A DNA stretch of 42,067 nucleotides, from NCBI GenBank assembly GCA_037447655.1, contig JBBHKE010002383.1:76501-118567 (forward strand). Direction: 5' to 3'. This DNA is from Zygnema cylindricum. Its lineage: Eukaryota; Streptophyta; Zygnematophyceae; Zygnematales; Zygnemataceae. A program made the position numbers and the translations under genes. The notes beneath the pieces are model-generated. The model saw only the letters and a list, made by a program, of their open reading frames with translations, had not been told where the DNA came from and ran no database searches. Positions within the stretch are counted from its first letter, which is position 1. Each line of letters begins with the position of its first letter. This document shows positions 29,594 through 41,190 of this stretch, one piece after another.

Positions 29594-30372
29594 GTTTCAT
29601 AAAATAATCAATTTTGGGTACTCTACTGAAGTTTGTTTGTTTGACTCGATTTGAAATTGCTATATTGCAACGATGCCTTCAAAAAAACCCTAAAAGTAAC
29701 CAACCAGGCTTTGCAAAATCAGCAACTCAAAAGGTATGTGGAGTAGACATCTTATAAAACTTACACATCCACACTATTTAGATCAAAAAGTTGCACAAAT
29801 TTGGAAATAGAACGGAAGGGCTCCACATTCAAAGGACATCCATAAAAGCAAGTAATGAATCCAGACAAAAATTATAAAATTATAAATTATTTAATTTTAC
29901 AGTATGCTTAGAGTTGACATGCACAGACAGAACTTATCGATGATTTCATGCTCAAATGAAAAATAAGTTGCATAATTGCATTTTCTAACTCGAGAAGAAT
30001 GAAAACTAGTGGGTACGCCGTACTTAAATACAACAAATTTATTCATAGAGAAGTATAAATCCTATACATGGTTACCAATCTAAAGCAACAAATAATTGCA
30101 AAAAGGAAAAAAAATCACTTTACTTCTTTATCCTCCATTTGTTTAATCCTTCGTTTCTACCATCTAGCGCCATAGTAGAGCCCAACTTACGTCGTCCTCT
30201 TATTTTTGACCAATCACCTCCTCCTTCACTATTTCCCACATATATCGAACTGCAACCCTGTAAGACTCGACAGAGAATCGAGATATTACGATTGGACAGA
30301 TTCCATAATAGGAAATTTCGGAAAGCCGAAAACTTTACTCAGAGCAGCTGAATGATGTGAGGCGAGGATCGA

Positions 30373-30478
30373 GTGGAAGAGAGGGAGTAAGAGAGAGAGA
30401 GATTGGGAGAGAGAGGGAGAGAGAGAGAGGGGGAGAGAGAGAGAGAGGGAGAGCGAGAGAGAGAGAGAGAGAGAGGAA
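30373..30478. repeat. GA/GGGA microsatellite
   Basis: GAGAGAGAGGGAGA-type repeats about 100 bases downstream of the small minus-strand ORF. Confidence 0.9.
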
Positions 30479-30584
30479 CAGTTGCTGGAATATCTAAAAA
30501 ACGACTTTATTGATACTTACAGAAACTAGTTCATTTATTATGTTTTGTCTGAAAAAACCGGAGCTGCTGACGTCAGCGCCCTTA

Positions 30585-30980
30585 TTACAAGGATTGAGCT
30601 GGTTCGCTGTAATCATCATTAAATATTGCCCATAAGATAATTCCGAGTATTAATGTAAATGTAAGAAAAACTGAGGCCGATAACATTCCTGCCACCAGCA
30701 TTCCTCCTCCGTCCTCCAACCAATCATCCTCCCAATCTTCTTCCCTGTCAACTCTGCTACTTCTTCCTCCCCTTTCGTCGATTTGAAAAGGAACAACGAG
30801 GCTCTCCTTTTCGTTTCCTCCAACTGTTTCACTTTTAGAGTAGCGAACATCAGCTTCAGGTTCTCCTCTTTTCTCCTCTTGTTTTCCTTGAACTTGAATG
30901 ATTATGCTCTGTTTTTCTGTAAAATAACATTTTGACTTATCTCCGACAGTTGTCACTTTTGGTGATGTTGCTTCTCCCAT
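30585..30980 (-). CDS. Small protein with C-terminal membrane segment, unrecognised
   Basis: Single-exon ORF of 131 residues. The first 90 are polar, with many Glu, Lys and Arg; then an acidic patch (REEDWEDDWLEDGGG), then one hydrophobic stretch of about 24 residues (AGMLSASVFLTFTLILGIILWAIF) and a short polar tail. That is the layout of a tail-anchored or single-pass membrane protein. No family is recognised. Single-frame composition and a clean hydrophobic segment favour a real gene, but length alone could arise by chance and there may be an upstream exon. A 100-base tandem duplication lies just before the ATG. Confidence 0.4.
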   Translation of the reverse strand: MGEATSPKVTTVGDKSKCYFTEKQSIIIQVQGKQEEKRGEPEADVRYSKSETVGGNEKESLVVPFQIDERGGRSSRVDREEDWEDDWLEDGGGMLVAGMLSASVFLTFTLILGIILWAIFNDDYSEPAQSL

Positions 30981-31180
30981 TTTAGGTTTGTCTTCTCTTT
31001 TACTTTTTCTCCAGATAAAATCAGTCGATATCAGCGATATTGCTCCGATTTTAATGCTTTTATAAGGCTCAAAAGAGAAATATTAGGTTTGTCTTTTTAC
31101 TTTTACTTTTTCTCCAGATAATATCGGTCGATATCGGCGATATTGGTCCGATTTTATTGTTTTATTTCGCTCAGAAGAGG
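30972..31180. repeat. Tandem duplication of about 100 bases upstream of the small minus-strand ORF
   Basis: TAGGTTTGTCTT...TTTTTCTCCAGATAA...TCGATATC...GCGATATTG...CCGATTTTA occurs twice (30983-31083 and 31086-31186), about 85% alike. On the minus strand it lies directly before the ATG at 30980. Confidence 0.75.
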
Positions 31181-31186
31181 AATATT

Positions 31187-31992
31187 TGAGCAATTATGTC
31201 GCCCATGAAAGAAAAAGTTGATGATAAAAAAAGTCTTGTTCTCCCTTCCAACCTTTAAATTCTGTTGAAAACAAAATTTCAAAGAGCGAGTAAGTGTTTG
31301 AGAACAAAAAGAAACAAATCAAAACAATTAAGACAATTTTTTTGAAGATTCTCCTGCCAGTTTTTCAAGAAAAGGTTCCCGAAAATCAAAGATCTGCTTT
31401 TACAAATTTGTTCACTTACTCAGTGACAAATGTCACTTTTTTCTGCAATCAAATTAATCTTTAACAACTTTTCACAGTTTTACAATTGCAAGAAAAAATG
31501 CAGATAATCAGTAATAAACTTTGTTTTTTCTTCAAGAAACATATCACAGAAAATAAACTACAGAGTATACAAAAAAAAGAAAAAAGACTAATGTCAAAAC
31601 TTACAAAAATTTCCTAAAAAATTCTCCACTGTCCAGATATTCCACGATGGTAAAAAGTAAAAACATAAAACTTTTTCGAAATAATTTAATTGAATTTCAA
31701 ACATCACAATATAAAAAAAATCATTAAATCAACCTACGGATCTTTGCTGCATCAAAATTTCATAATCAGTTTACCCTTGGAAAGAAAAAGAAAAGGAAAA
31801 TTTTGATGTAGTAATGATTGAATTTGACCAGATTTGGAGATTCCAGGAACTACAGTCAAAATACGAAACAGTAACATTTTGTCGGTATTCGCGGCTATAT
31901 ACAGAAAAGGACCGCACGATATTTTTTATTCATATGTTTGGTTCGACCGTTGCAACGTTTTAGTTTTGGACAGTACAAAGTACATACAGCTG
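31187..31992. other. AT-rich intergenic, nothing recognised
   Basis: No conserved ORF, RNA gene or repeat structure seen on either strand. Confidence 0.5.
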
Positions 31993-32000
31993 ATCTGAAT

Positions 32001-32552
32001 CATAGTTCAAAAGTAGGTGAAAGTAGGCCCATACAATATGCCTATTGTACGCAAAACATACAATATGGCCTTAAGACCCATATTGTATTGGTCGCAAAAT
32101 GAAAAAAAATAGTAACAGGGTTGAGTTGCACATCGATCGATAGAGAATTAAACGTCATGTCTCAATTGGACAATTTTTTATTTTTCCGTGAGTTTTGAGA
32201 TATTTTTTATTTAAACCGTCAGATTTGGACGATCGGACGGTCGCTGATCAAAGTAGCGATCTAAGAAGATCACATGAAAAGCCCATAACACAACTTACGA
32301 TAGGACTTACGTCCGCGTTTTTTTTTTTCCGGGTTTTTTTTCCCGCGGAATGTCATCCTACGCCGTGTCAGTTCGCTAAAAAAAATCGTCCGGCGGCGTG
32401 CGCTGTACTATGATGATACGTCAGATTCGTACGTTCGTACAAAAGTGTGCACAACGCACACACATACAGTATGCCTACTCTACGCGAGTTTTGTGCCAAG
32501 TTTTGTGCGCCTACCAAAGGCCTACCATAAAAACGCCTACTTTTGAACTATG
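32001..32552. mobile_element. Non-autonomous hAT-like element, 552 bp, 8-bp target duplication
   Basis: Termini CATAGTTCAAAAGTAGGTG and the inverse CGCCTACTTTTGAACTATG, flanked by perfect direct repeats ATCTGAAT (31993-32000 and 32553-32560). An 8-bp duplication with CA/TG ends fits the hAT superfamily. No transposase; it contains internal repeats around CATACARTATGCCTA. Confidence 0.85.
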
Positions 32553-32560
32553 ATCTGAAT

Positions 32561-34434
32561 TGTAGATTTGTAACGGAGGGCCATTTGTTAGACATGTCGT
32601 CTGTAATTAGTTAATTACTGTTCGAATAACAGAGTTCTATTGGTCGAATGTTTTGTTTGAGAAGGATAACTGGATAAGTACTCGTGAGTCCGCTAAATTT
32701 TTCAGCTAACAGAGGGCTCTCTGTTACAATGGACATTTGCTTTCATGCCACCGTACCGGAATTTTTCAAATACACGCAATCAGAAATGGCCGGCAGTCAA
32801 AATTGCTGCTGGAAGTTGGACCATACTGTAGTTTTAAAGTAGGCGTTTTACAGTACGTGTATTTAGAGGGAAGAATAAAATTTACGGAAACGACAATATT
32901 ATAAGCATACTGTATGTGTGAATATTTTCGTAAGCTGTCGTCACCTTTTACCTCGGCATGCTGACGTATTGAGACATCACTTTGGACGCCGACGAACGAC
33001 AAGGTTTTAACGGAAACACCGTCGGGGACAAGAAATTCCACGGGAAAGGGCCAGGGAAAAAAAAATAAGGACGCTAATAAGACAATTATACCGGTACTTC
33101 GAATGGTACAGTACAGTACTGTACTACACTTATCCGAGGGACCTTTTAATTTAGGCTAATCGAATTTTCAGCCGTTGGATTCGTCATATCCAACAGTCGT
33201 AATTAAAATATTCCTAAACGTAAACCTAAACGTGTTACAAAGCCCACACAATATGGGTTTTGTGCATACTGTACCAGAAAAACATATTATATGCATATTG
33301 TATGGGGTTACTATACCGCACATTAAATATGAGCTGAAAGTTGCAACAAGTTTTTTGACCAGGTAAAAGTGTAAAACGGATGTACACTTCTTTTCCGGGA
33401 AAAAAACGCGTAACTTCTGAACCAACGTACCATTCATTTCGCAAAAAAACAAAAACAGAGGCGCCAAACTGACCGACTGCTCGGCTGTCAACCTTTTTGG
33501 AGCGTAGGGACGGACAAAAACGTACTGTAAAGTGCGTCAAAACTTGACAACTGTGGTAAGTCATCTTCTTTTCCGGGAACCCTTTTCGGAATGCAGAAAT
33601 CCGACTTTGAAAAAACATGAAGTCGCATCTCGAATGATTCATCCGTACTGTACGAAATTTTCTAAAATGGTAACCCATAAACGAATAACCAATCAAAATC
33701 AACTAGAATCGAACGTAAAAAAATGTAAAGTTAATTTATTTTTTTAATTTTGACGAAACAATCATCTAAAATATAACGTAAAAAAATGTCAAAAACGATG
33801 GCTTGGTACGGACGGATTTGAGTCATTCGACGCTTAATCGTACGGCAACATGAACCACATCGCGACGTTTTAGTTGACGTGAGATGACGTCAAAAGCGAT
33901 TCACGTCCAAACAAAACAAAAAGACATTCGTTTCCTCATCTCATTCATCATACATTTCCGGTGTGAATGCAGCAACTGGTACGAATATATTTTTTTTGTC
34001 TAAAATTTATGGTCTTGTACGGTATTGCATAGGGTCATGCCTTTACGGCCCGTTATTCCAGGATGCTGACGACATCATCCACTGGGACAAAGACCCAACC
34101 AGCAAATCACAACAACATGGAATTAGTACTATTAAATTTCATCACTTGTTTTATACATAATTTGCGGAGTACCAATATTTTATCCTTAACTGCTTCTGGT
34201 CAACAGGTTAGTGCGTTCAAGACTGCCGGAAATTCTGACAGAAATCATTGCATTCGACGTGATTTCATGACAGTGACGAGACGTGCGGCTCCTCGTTATT
34301 TAGTGTAAAACACGTACGTAAACGTGCCTAGTCGAGTGAAGATGTCAGAAAACGTAGGTGAACATGCTTCCCTCTTACTTACTTTATTCTTAGGAGGACA
34401 CGTTTCGGTCCAACGTCGGGTCGTACAGCAAAAT
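32561..34434. other. Intergenic, no supported gene
   Basis: ORFs here (for example 33235-33702 minus) have no recognisable domains and overlap on both strands. A GTACAGTACAGTACTGTAC palindrome lies at 33107-33125, and CATACTGT/ATATGC-rich stretches around 33240-33300 recall the inside of the 552-bp hAT-like element. Confidence 0.4.
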
Positions 34435-34690
34435 GAGACGAACCGCGAAAATGGTCTCGACGAAGCTTATTGGTTGCTATAGTCGCGAGGAATCCAGCGG
34501 GCCATTTATGTTTTCACGCGTGAAATTTTACGGGAAAGAATGAAAGCTATGTAATTTGTGTATTTGTTAAACCGCAAAAATGGACCCGAAATAGCTCAAT
34601 GGATTGCTATAGCCGCGTTGAATTCCAGCCAGCAGTGTTTTTACGCGTGGAATTTACGGGAAAGAGTGAAAGCTATGTATTCACGAAACT
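34435..34690. repeat. Diverged tandem duplication, unit about 127 bases
   Basis: CGCAAAATGG...ATTGCTATAG(T/C)CGCG...ACGCGTG(A)AATTTACGGGAAAGA-TGAAAGCTATGTA occurs at 34435-34560 and again at 34565-34690. Non-coding in appearance. Confidence 0.6.
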
Positions 34691-35099
34691 GACAAAACAA
34701 TTGCTGGCGACAAGGGTGTTTTTTTATTTGTCCAAAGTTGGGAAGCAAACTTTTGACTCGCTAAAAATAGCCATAAAAAAAATAGTTCTCAAATGTTTTT
34801 CTACTTACCGTACTTTCTTTTCTTTTGTTGCTTTAGGCCACCTCAACGAGCTTTTCAATGAAATGAAACTTTACTGCAAAATGTGTGATGTGAAAAATCA
34901 TTAAGGAGGGGTAAAAAAATAAAAAACGAACATTTGAAGACAACAAAAGCCAAGGCAAAAGAACATACGAAAAAATTGAAGTTAACTAAAGTAAAGAACC
35001 GCCAAAACTAAATAAATCTACCAAATTTTACTACCCACAAAGGGAAAAACTAACTTACATGAGCCTCAACAAACTAAAATTCACACCCTTGAAGGTCGC

Positions 35100-35880
35100 C
35101 AATTTAGACTCCATCCCTTAGTGGAAGATTTGGGGAGGCCCCACCAGTCATCAGCCACCGTGCTTCACCGAAGAACTGTCGCTGCTCGCGCTTATTGAAG
35201 GGAAACTAAGACACGCTGACGATAATGAGAATCGAGCAGACTCGATGGAGGACTCCCTCTACCCATGTATTCAAATGTTTTCTGCGTACAATTACCTAGG
35301 AATTTGCCTGATGACTTGTCTAAAGTATCAATTATCTCCACCGCCAAGGGGTTGATCAACTTGGTCTCGGTGAGAGCAATCTCTTTCCTAAAGCCGATGT
35401 GTCCCGAATCGCGCACTCGTATGCTATATTGCACGAGAAAAAACGTGAATTTTAGGCGATTATGTGAGCAAGGTTTCCCTCGCAGTGTGGAGGAAAACCA
35501 AGTCAACCCGAGGCCTTTGAAGACCACTAGACTAAGATCGATGCGGGGTTATGCGAAAAACCTCGTTTGACAGTCATGGGCAACAATATTCCACTTGAGC
35601 AACGAAGTAAATGAATCCATTTCGAGCCAATAGGTTGGTTGCAAACATAATGCGGAGCCAAAATAAGTGGAGGGTGAGGCAAATTTAATGTCGAAGCCCG
35701 AAAAGTGGAGGGTGATACGAGCCTTAACGGAGATGCAAGGTATAAGTAAATCGGTCAAACATCGAACAAAGTGTCGAAAACGTTCGTGTGGCATGTAACC
35801 TCTCATTGGCCTTCGAGGTAGACATTCAACAAAGTGTCGAAAATGTTGTTGTATGTCAAATGGAGGATGCATTTCAAATG
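35100..35880. other. Open but unassigned stretch, perhaps an old transposon or gene remnant
   Basis: Overlapping ORFs on both strands and a GC content above its surroundings. On the minus strand two near-repeats, HFRHFVECLPRRP and RFRHFVRCLTDL, come from a duplicated CAACAAAGTGTCGAAAA motif (35770 and 35829). No protein family is recognised, and the frames shift between pieces. Confidence 0.3.
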
Positions 35881-36423
35881 ATTGTTCGTCGACCTATTTT
35901 TGCTTAGTTTTTTGCATGATAGTTTGGGTGGCTTCTGCGGTCTATTTTAGACCAAAGAACAACAGTTCGTCCCATGAGTCCTACTATCATTTTATTATGT
36001 TTGTAAGCCTATTTTGGATTGAAAATTAACGTTGTGGAGTCGAGCTCTTTTATATCATTTACATAAGTACCATTTACCTAAGCAATCTCTCTACTGATTT
36101 GCCAATATTTTGTAAAAGTATGAAAACCTTCATGGAATCCGATCATGAGAAATTCTTTCTTTTTCTAAATTAAAACTCAAAATTAACAAGGTCCATAGGA
36201 GCGACATCATATTATTTTCGACGCCATTTAGAGTTAGAAAGCTTTTGGACGTACAAAATGGAAAGTACGTTGCATGGTTCCCATTCAATAGAATGTTCTT
36301 CACGGCTTTCAAATCCTTTTTATTTAAAAAATTTTATCTTTTGGACCACCGTTGATTAACACTAGGTTGGTTCATGAAAAATGATTTCATGGTACACTTC
36401 TTTTTAGTCGACTGTTTTTTTTT

Positions 36424-36836
36424 TTTGTTGTATATATATCCCTTTTTTTGGCTTACCGATAATAGATATATTGGCACGATGTATCGTTATCGGTGTTATC
36501 GCGAAAAAAAATGATATTTTTTGTTTGGTACCGATAACTATCAGCGATGAATCTACTTTTTTCCGTACTGTTACATGGATAGCTCTCCGTATAAAACTCC
36601 GTTATACAGTGTACGAAACAGATTGACATACGTGGCATGCCATGCTATATACACTCATGAATACAATACCGTATATTATAAAGTACTATTATATAGCGTA
36701 CTTTTTTTTTCTACTTATCGCCGATAAGGAATTTGTTGGTCGCGGAGCGATATATCGGGAGCACTCACCATTCGATAACCGATAGCTATCGGTATCGGTT
36801 TTATCGCGATAAGTTTCTTGCCAATACACAACACTA
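36424..36836. mobile_element. Diverged longer relative of the 140-bp hAT-like MITE
   Basis: Shares GGCTTACCGATAAT at the left and GGTATCGGTTTTATCGCGATAAG...CAACACTA at the right with 41051-41190. The left end and target duplication are eroded (GTTTATAG on the right; only a T-rich stretch on the left). About 410 bases, no ORF of interest. Confidence 0.55.
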
Positions 36837-37041
36837 GTTTATAGTGATTGAATTATTGCACAGTTGCTGTTGCAACGAAAAGAGCGTGTGAAAAGTTTCT
36901 TGAGAACCTTCGTTTCCAGTCTCCACACTTAAATTTATAGTGTGAACGGGGAAAAGTGATTAAATGGCGAGAAAAAACATTAACATTAACGTCGGTACAC
37001 AGTGTACCTTTGCAGCATCCTGTAATTTCAATGTGGGAAAA

Positions 37042-37143
37042 GGTTTGGAAAAGGAAAAGGTTTGGAAAAGGAAAAGGTTTGGAAAAGGAAAAGGTTTGGA
37101 AAAGGAAAAGGTTTGGAAAAGGAAAAGGTTTGGAAAAGGAAAC
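37042..37143. repeat. 17-bp minisatellite GGTTTGGAAAAGGAAAA, six copies
   Basis: Perfect GGTTTGGAAAAGGAAAA units start at 37042, 37059, 37076, 37093, 37110 and 37127. Because 17 is not a multiple of three, all frames stay open and give spurious Lys-rich ORFs. Confidence 0.95.
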
Positions 37144-37462
37144 GCTTTTAATTGTGATCAATCCATTCTACACGCTTATAAATGTGAAAACAGACAAAAA
37201 CATAGACATCGAGTTTCTACTGTACTGAACTGTTCAGTGGAAATATAGTTTCTACGGCTTTTCACACCGAGATTTGTTTGCCTCACTTTACGGTTATATG
37301 ACAATTTTCCTATGTCGATCCACGCTGTTCAGTTGCGACAGAACCGGGTGATTTATCTCTTTGGAACGCTGGAGAGCTGAGTTTCAATATTACGAACGAC
37401 CCTGGTCACATGTCATTATTGTTTCTCCAGGAATGCTGGCGGCTGGTTGCAATCTACCAAAG

Positions 37463-37682
37463 TACACCGCGAATCGCTATTAGTGTTAATGTTTTTTTTT
37501 CCACTTAATACATCCTTTCTCCGTACACACTTATCGGATTGTGTATCTGACGGTGGCGATTGAAAGTTAGGATTCTCAGCATTCGATTGGCGGTCTCAAA
37601 TTGAAAATCGGACAAAGTGTGTACGTAGAAAAGATGTTTTAAGTGGCGAAAAAATTGATAACACTAATAGCGATACGGTGTA
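37463..37682. mobile_element. MITE-like element 3, same family, about 220 bp
   Basis: TACACCGCGAATCGCTATTA at 37463 and the inverse TAATAGCGATACGGTGTA ending at 37682. The inverted repeat extends inward (CCACTTAATACATC against GATGTTTTAAGTGG), so nearly the whole element can fold back. TA at both ends. Confidence 0.75.
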
Positions 37683-40600
37683 CAGTAACGAAGGTTCAGG
37701 ATACTAAGTTTACAAAATGATGGTACCAGGGTTCAGGTTTATCCACCAATCCGTTTCACCACCTTTTAAATTTCGCTTCTATCCATCACTGTCATTGCAG
37801 TGTTTGATGTTTTTCCTACCTTGGAATTGTTTTAGGCAAGATATGAGCGGCGCCATGGACGTACGCCCCCATAATAACTTTATGTTGGTAGAGTTTAAGA
37901 ACCAGACCTGTTTTGAGCAAGACGTGGATGTGTGTTTGCTCGCTTCAGCTCTTGCAACCCTAAATTTGCTGGAGAGGGGAGACATGTATTCTCTCAGCGT
38001 ATTAGTATAAATGTTTATGTGTATCTCTTTCCGATGGCGTCCTTCGGCGAGTACCAAGAGGTGCTTATCTTACCACCTCTTCCACTAATTTTGCTCTGAT
38101 TCATTTGATGAATCTCTTCCATCCTAGATAATTTTTCTCTCGTCCGAGCTTTACATCCTTTTCTTTTTTTGTACTTAATGACATGACTTGATGCCTCTAT
38201 TAAGTAGATGAATCGTATCCACTGAAAAAAATTCGTCTCTACTAAGCCTTTCGGATTTGTTTTTGACTTAATAATTTTGCTTTTGTCATGTCAAGTTGAT
38301 GAATCGTATTGTATCATATAATAAGAAACGGCTTTAACATATTTTAAACGGCGTGTGGTATCTGGCGCCGCTAGCAGCTTGCTGTTCTGATCGGCTCCCT
38401 CGAAAACACGCCTAAAGTCCAAAAGTCCATTTGCGACGTGGTTCGAGTCGCTTGTACTCGTTCACACTACTAATTTTGGTCGACATTTCTTGCTTTCCAG
38501 GTGACCTAATCTGACGCAAGTGGTTGACGGAAGGCATTTTCATCGAGTGTTTTCCAAAGGTTCAGAAGTTGGTAAGTCTTCGACCCGCTGTTTGCCTTTT
38601 CCCCCTTTTGATTTAAATTGATGTTAATTCTTTTTGTCGTGGCATTGTATATGTATGGCACGTTTCCAACCCCGGGCTGCTTTGGCTCTTTTCTGCCATG
38701 GCTGCCCTAGGAAAGTGCTATAACGACCACCATTGTGCATCGTGTTGCAGTTTGGAGGCTGTTTTTTGACCTCCTCTCTGTGTCTATTTTGCGCAAACAA
38801 TCAATTTCTCCTCTTTATGTATTTTCTAGTAATGTAAAACCCTGCTTTAATCCCTTTCTTTTAATTTCGTGATATAGATTTCTCTCTTTTTATCGTAGTA
38901 TTGTCTGATTAGTCTGTTCTATGGATATGATGGAATGAGGTTAGTCATGACCTTATTGCCTCCATATTGAATATCAATGCTTGTTCTTTTTCTCTACAGG
39001 TGCTCTTTTCCCTTCATCATCATATGACCTGATATCTCAATTCAGTTTCTTCTCTTCGGTATCATATTATCGCTTCAGAGCTTCTAAATGATTTACACTT
39101 TTTGTCATCAACCACATGAATAATTGTAAGTAAGCAACTGTTTACTCTGGTGTAGCTGCTGTTTGCTCAGTATTCGTGTCCATTATTTAGTTTGTTCTCA
39201 GGATTAAGCGTATTAAAATCTGAAAATGTTCAAATGTGGTGGTGGCTACTGTGCATGATGATTAAAAATAATCCAACGCCTAATACCCGTGAGGAAAGAA
39301 ATTGAAGAGCTTTTTAACCCTGACACAGTTTTGGCCACCACCATCATTTTCTTAGCATGTACAAAGTCATTAATTAATTTTTTATGGTCAAAGTTTTTAT
39401 TGATAATTAGCTTTGTTTGTTTGTTCTTCCCAGTTTGCATATTCTACCTAATTTGACAGACGACAAGGCCATACTTTTGCGTTGGCAGTAAGTAATCTCT
39501 GCAAGTTTGTGGTTGTTTTTCTAATGCTTTTGTTTTGTTTATTGCAGGTGGTGGGAGTGACTTTTCAGTTCTACATAGTATTACAAGGCTGGATGTAAAT
39601 ACAGGTTTTATGCCTTTGGGAATATGGAACTTGTGTATATGTTCCTGATTTATAGCTTTCAGTGTCCATTTGATTATTTTCAACTCAAAGAGTTGATTTT
39701 AAGCCTTTGTATTAATAGAAAGGGGATATTTTTTCGAATGCCTCAGTACTTTGTTTCCTTGTTTTACTCCAAAAATAAACAATGCTTCTTGAAACTAAGC
39801 GTTTATATCATGAATGGAGCAAACCCTCATGTTCTTTTGGAAGCAAATGATGGTGCTTAAAAATTTTTCAGCAGCAGTTATACTTTTTGGATTCTTGTGG
39901 ATTAAATGAGTGAGATTTACCTCTGGCACATGTAAAACTATTTTATCTTTGCCCTTCACTATGCTCGGCTGTAGATTGTTTATTGAAATTTAGCCTGTCG
40001 AGTTAATCATTTGTATTGTAACGAAATAGCAAAAGAGTCGGGGAAAAGAAGAAAGAGAAAATGAATGTGGAATAGGTCCTTATTCTATTCACATCCAGTT
40101 TTGGACAATCTGGAATTAATCAAATAATATGAAACCATCTTGAGCTTATGTCTGGATCAAAGGAGAAATGAAGGTGAAAATGTCACAAAGCGAATCGATT
40201 GAAAACAAAACCCAATCTGGTAATTAAATCCAAAGCCATGCTTAGAAATGAAGGAATGTAGGTGGAAGAAAATTGAAATAAGTTGTTGATATATGTCCAG
40301 CTATGATGGCAATTTGTTCAGGAAAGGCAGTAGATTATATAACAGATTCATTAGAAAAATAAAGAAAAGTTAAGGTAGGGAATGAAAAGGAAAGTTCCGC
40401 ATGATAGTGAAAGAAGAGCCTCGTATAGACGTATCTGGTTGAAAACAGTTGTAAATCGAGATACAAAATTAACCACACAAATAATATGCATCAAATGTAG
40501 TGGATTGGAAAAGTACTAAAAATGCATATTTGTAAATAATCTGAATCTAGGAGAAATATATGGAAAAACTTTTTAAGAAAAAAGCGATGCTCGTCTACAG

Positions 40601-40734
40601 CTCAATATGCATAATAAGAACTACTAACACCAGATAGGGATAACTGCAGATTTTAAAGTTTTTAAAGGTAATTTGGTTATGAGCGAATAATCTTATTTGA
40701 AGCCAAATCATGTCCAAAGGGCGAGTAAGGAGGG
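37683..40734. other. Intergenic, no supported gene
   Basis: An ORF at 37717-38010 is open on both strands and unrecognised. Three TGATGAATC/AGATGAATCG words recur at about 38105, 38207 and 38299 with loosely similar surroundings. Splice-like sites (TTCCAG-GTGACC at 38501, GAAGTTG-GTAAGT at 38572, CTACAG-GTGC at 39000, TTGCAG-GTGG at 39548) could belong to a non-coding spliced transcript, but this is a guess. Confidence 0.3.
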
Positions 40735-40857
40735 AGTGGGAGGGAGGAGTTAAAGGGAAGAAGCGATGGGAAGAGAAGAGTTAAGGGAAAGGTGAGGGGG
40801 AGAGGGAGAGGGAGAGGGAGGGAGGGAGGGAGGGGGAGGAGGAGTGGGAGGTCGGAG
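40735..40857. repeat. AGGGAG microsatellite
   Basis: GGGAGAGGGAGAGGGAGGGAGG tract in otherwise AT-rich DNA. No gene is recognised on either side within about 700 bases. Confidence 0.9.
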
Positions 40858-41050
40858 GACTTCACAAGACGTATGAAGTATAAATACCAACACATTATAA
40901 TAAATTTAAATTCACACCTAAATGTTTTACACGTTGTGGGAATAAATAAGAAATCCGAACTGCCCAAATAAAAGTAGTATCAATTAAAGATATTTTTAAA
41001 AGCCGAAAAAAAGTCAAAAGTTGAAAACTGTACCATGTGACTGCAAAATC

Positions 41051-41190
41051 TAGAGTTGTGTAATCGATAGCCATTTGCTCATACCCGATATGCCCCTTTG
41101 CCTACCGATAATCGATACCCTTCACCAATCGATAACTGATACTATCGATATCGGTTTTATCGCGATAAGTTTTTTCCCGATACAACACTA
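41051..41190. mobile_element. Short hAT-like MITE, 140 bp, 8-bp target duplication
   Basis: Begins TAGAGTTGTG, ends CAACACTA, and is flanked by perfect GCAAAATC repeats (41043-41050, 41191-41198). The interior is a set of GATAT/CGATA palindromes (CCGATAATCGATA, GATATCGGTTTTATCGCG). Confidence 0.85.

Noticed and set aside
33235-33702. 155-residue minus-strand ORF
   Set aside because: No domain, Phe/Cys/Tyr-rich composition typical of AT-rich non-coding DNA, and overlaps other ORFs.
35192-35872. Possible retrotransposon coding remnant
   Set aside because: No recognisable reverse transcriptase, integrase or protease motif, no long terminal repeats found; listed only as an unassigned open stretch.
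37042-37143. Possible CRISPR-like array of short direct repeats
   Set aside because: The 17-bp units are head to tail with no spacers and the genome is eukaryotic; it is a minisatellite.
37717-38057. Overlapping ORFs on both strands, one reading SGAMDVRPHNNFMLVEFKNQ
   Set aside because: Open on both strands with no recognised domain, start context or splice structure; kept only as a note in the intergenic entry.
38430-38470. GGTTCGAGTC resembling a tRNA T-loop
   Set aside because: No matching acceptor stem, D-arm or anticodon arm could be folded around it.
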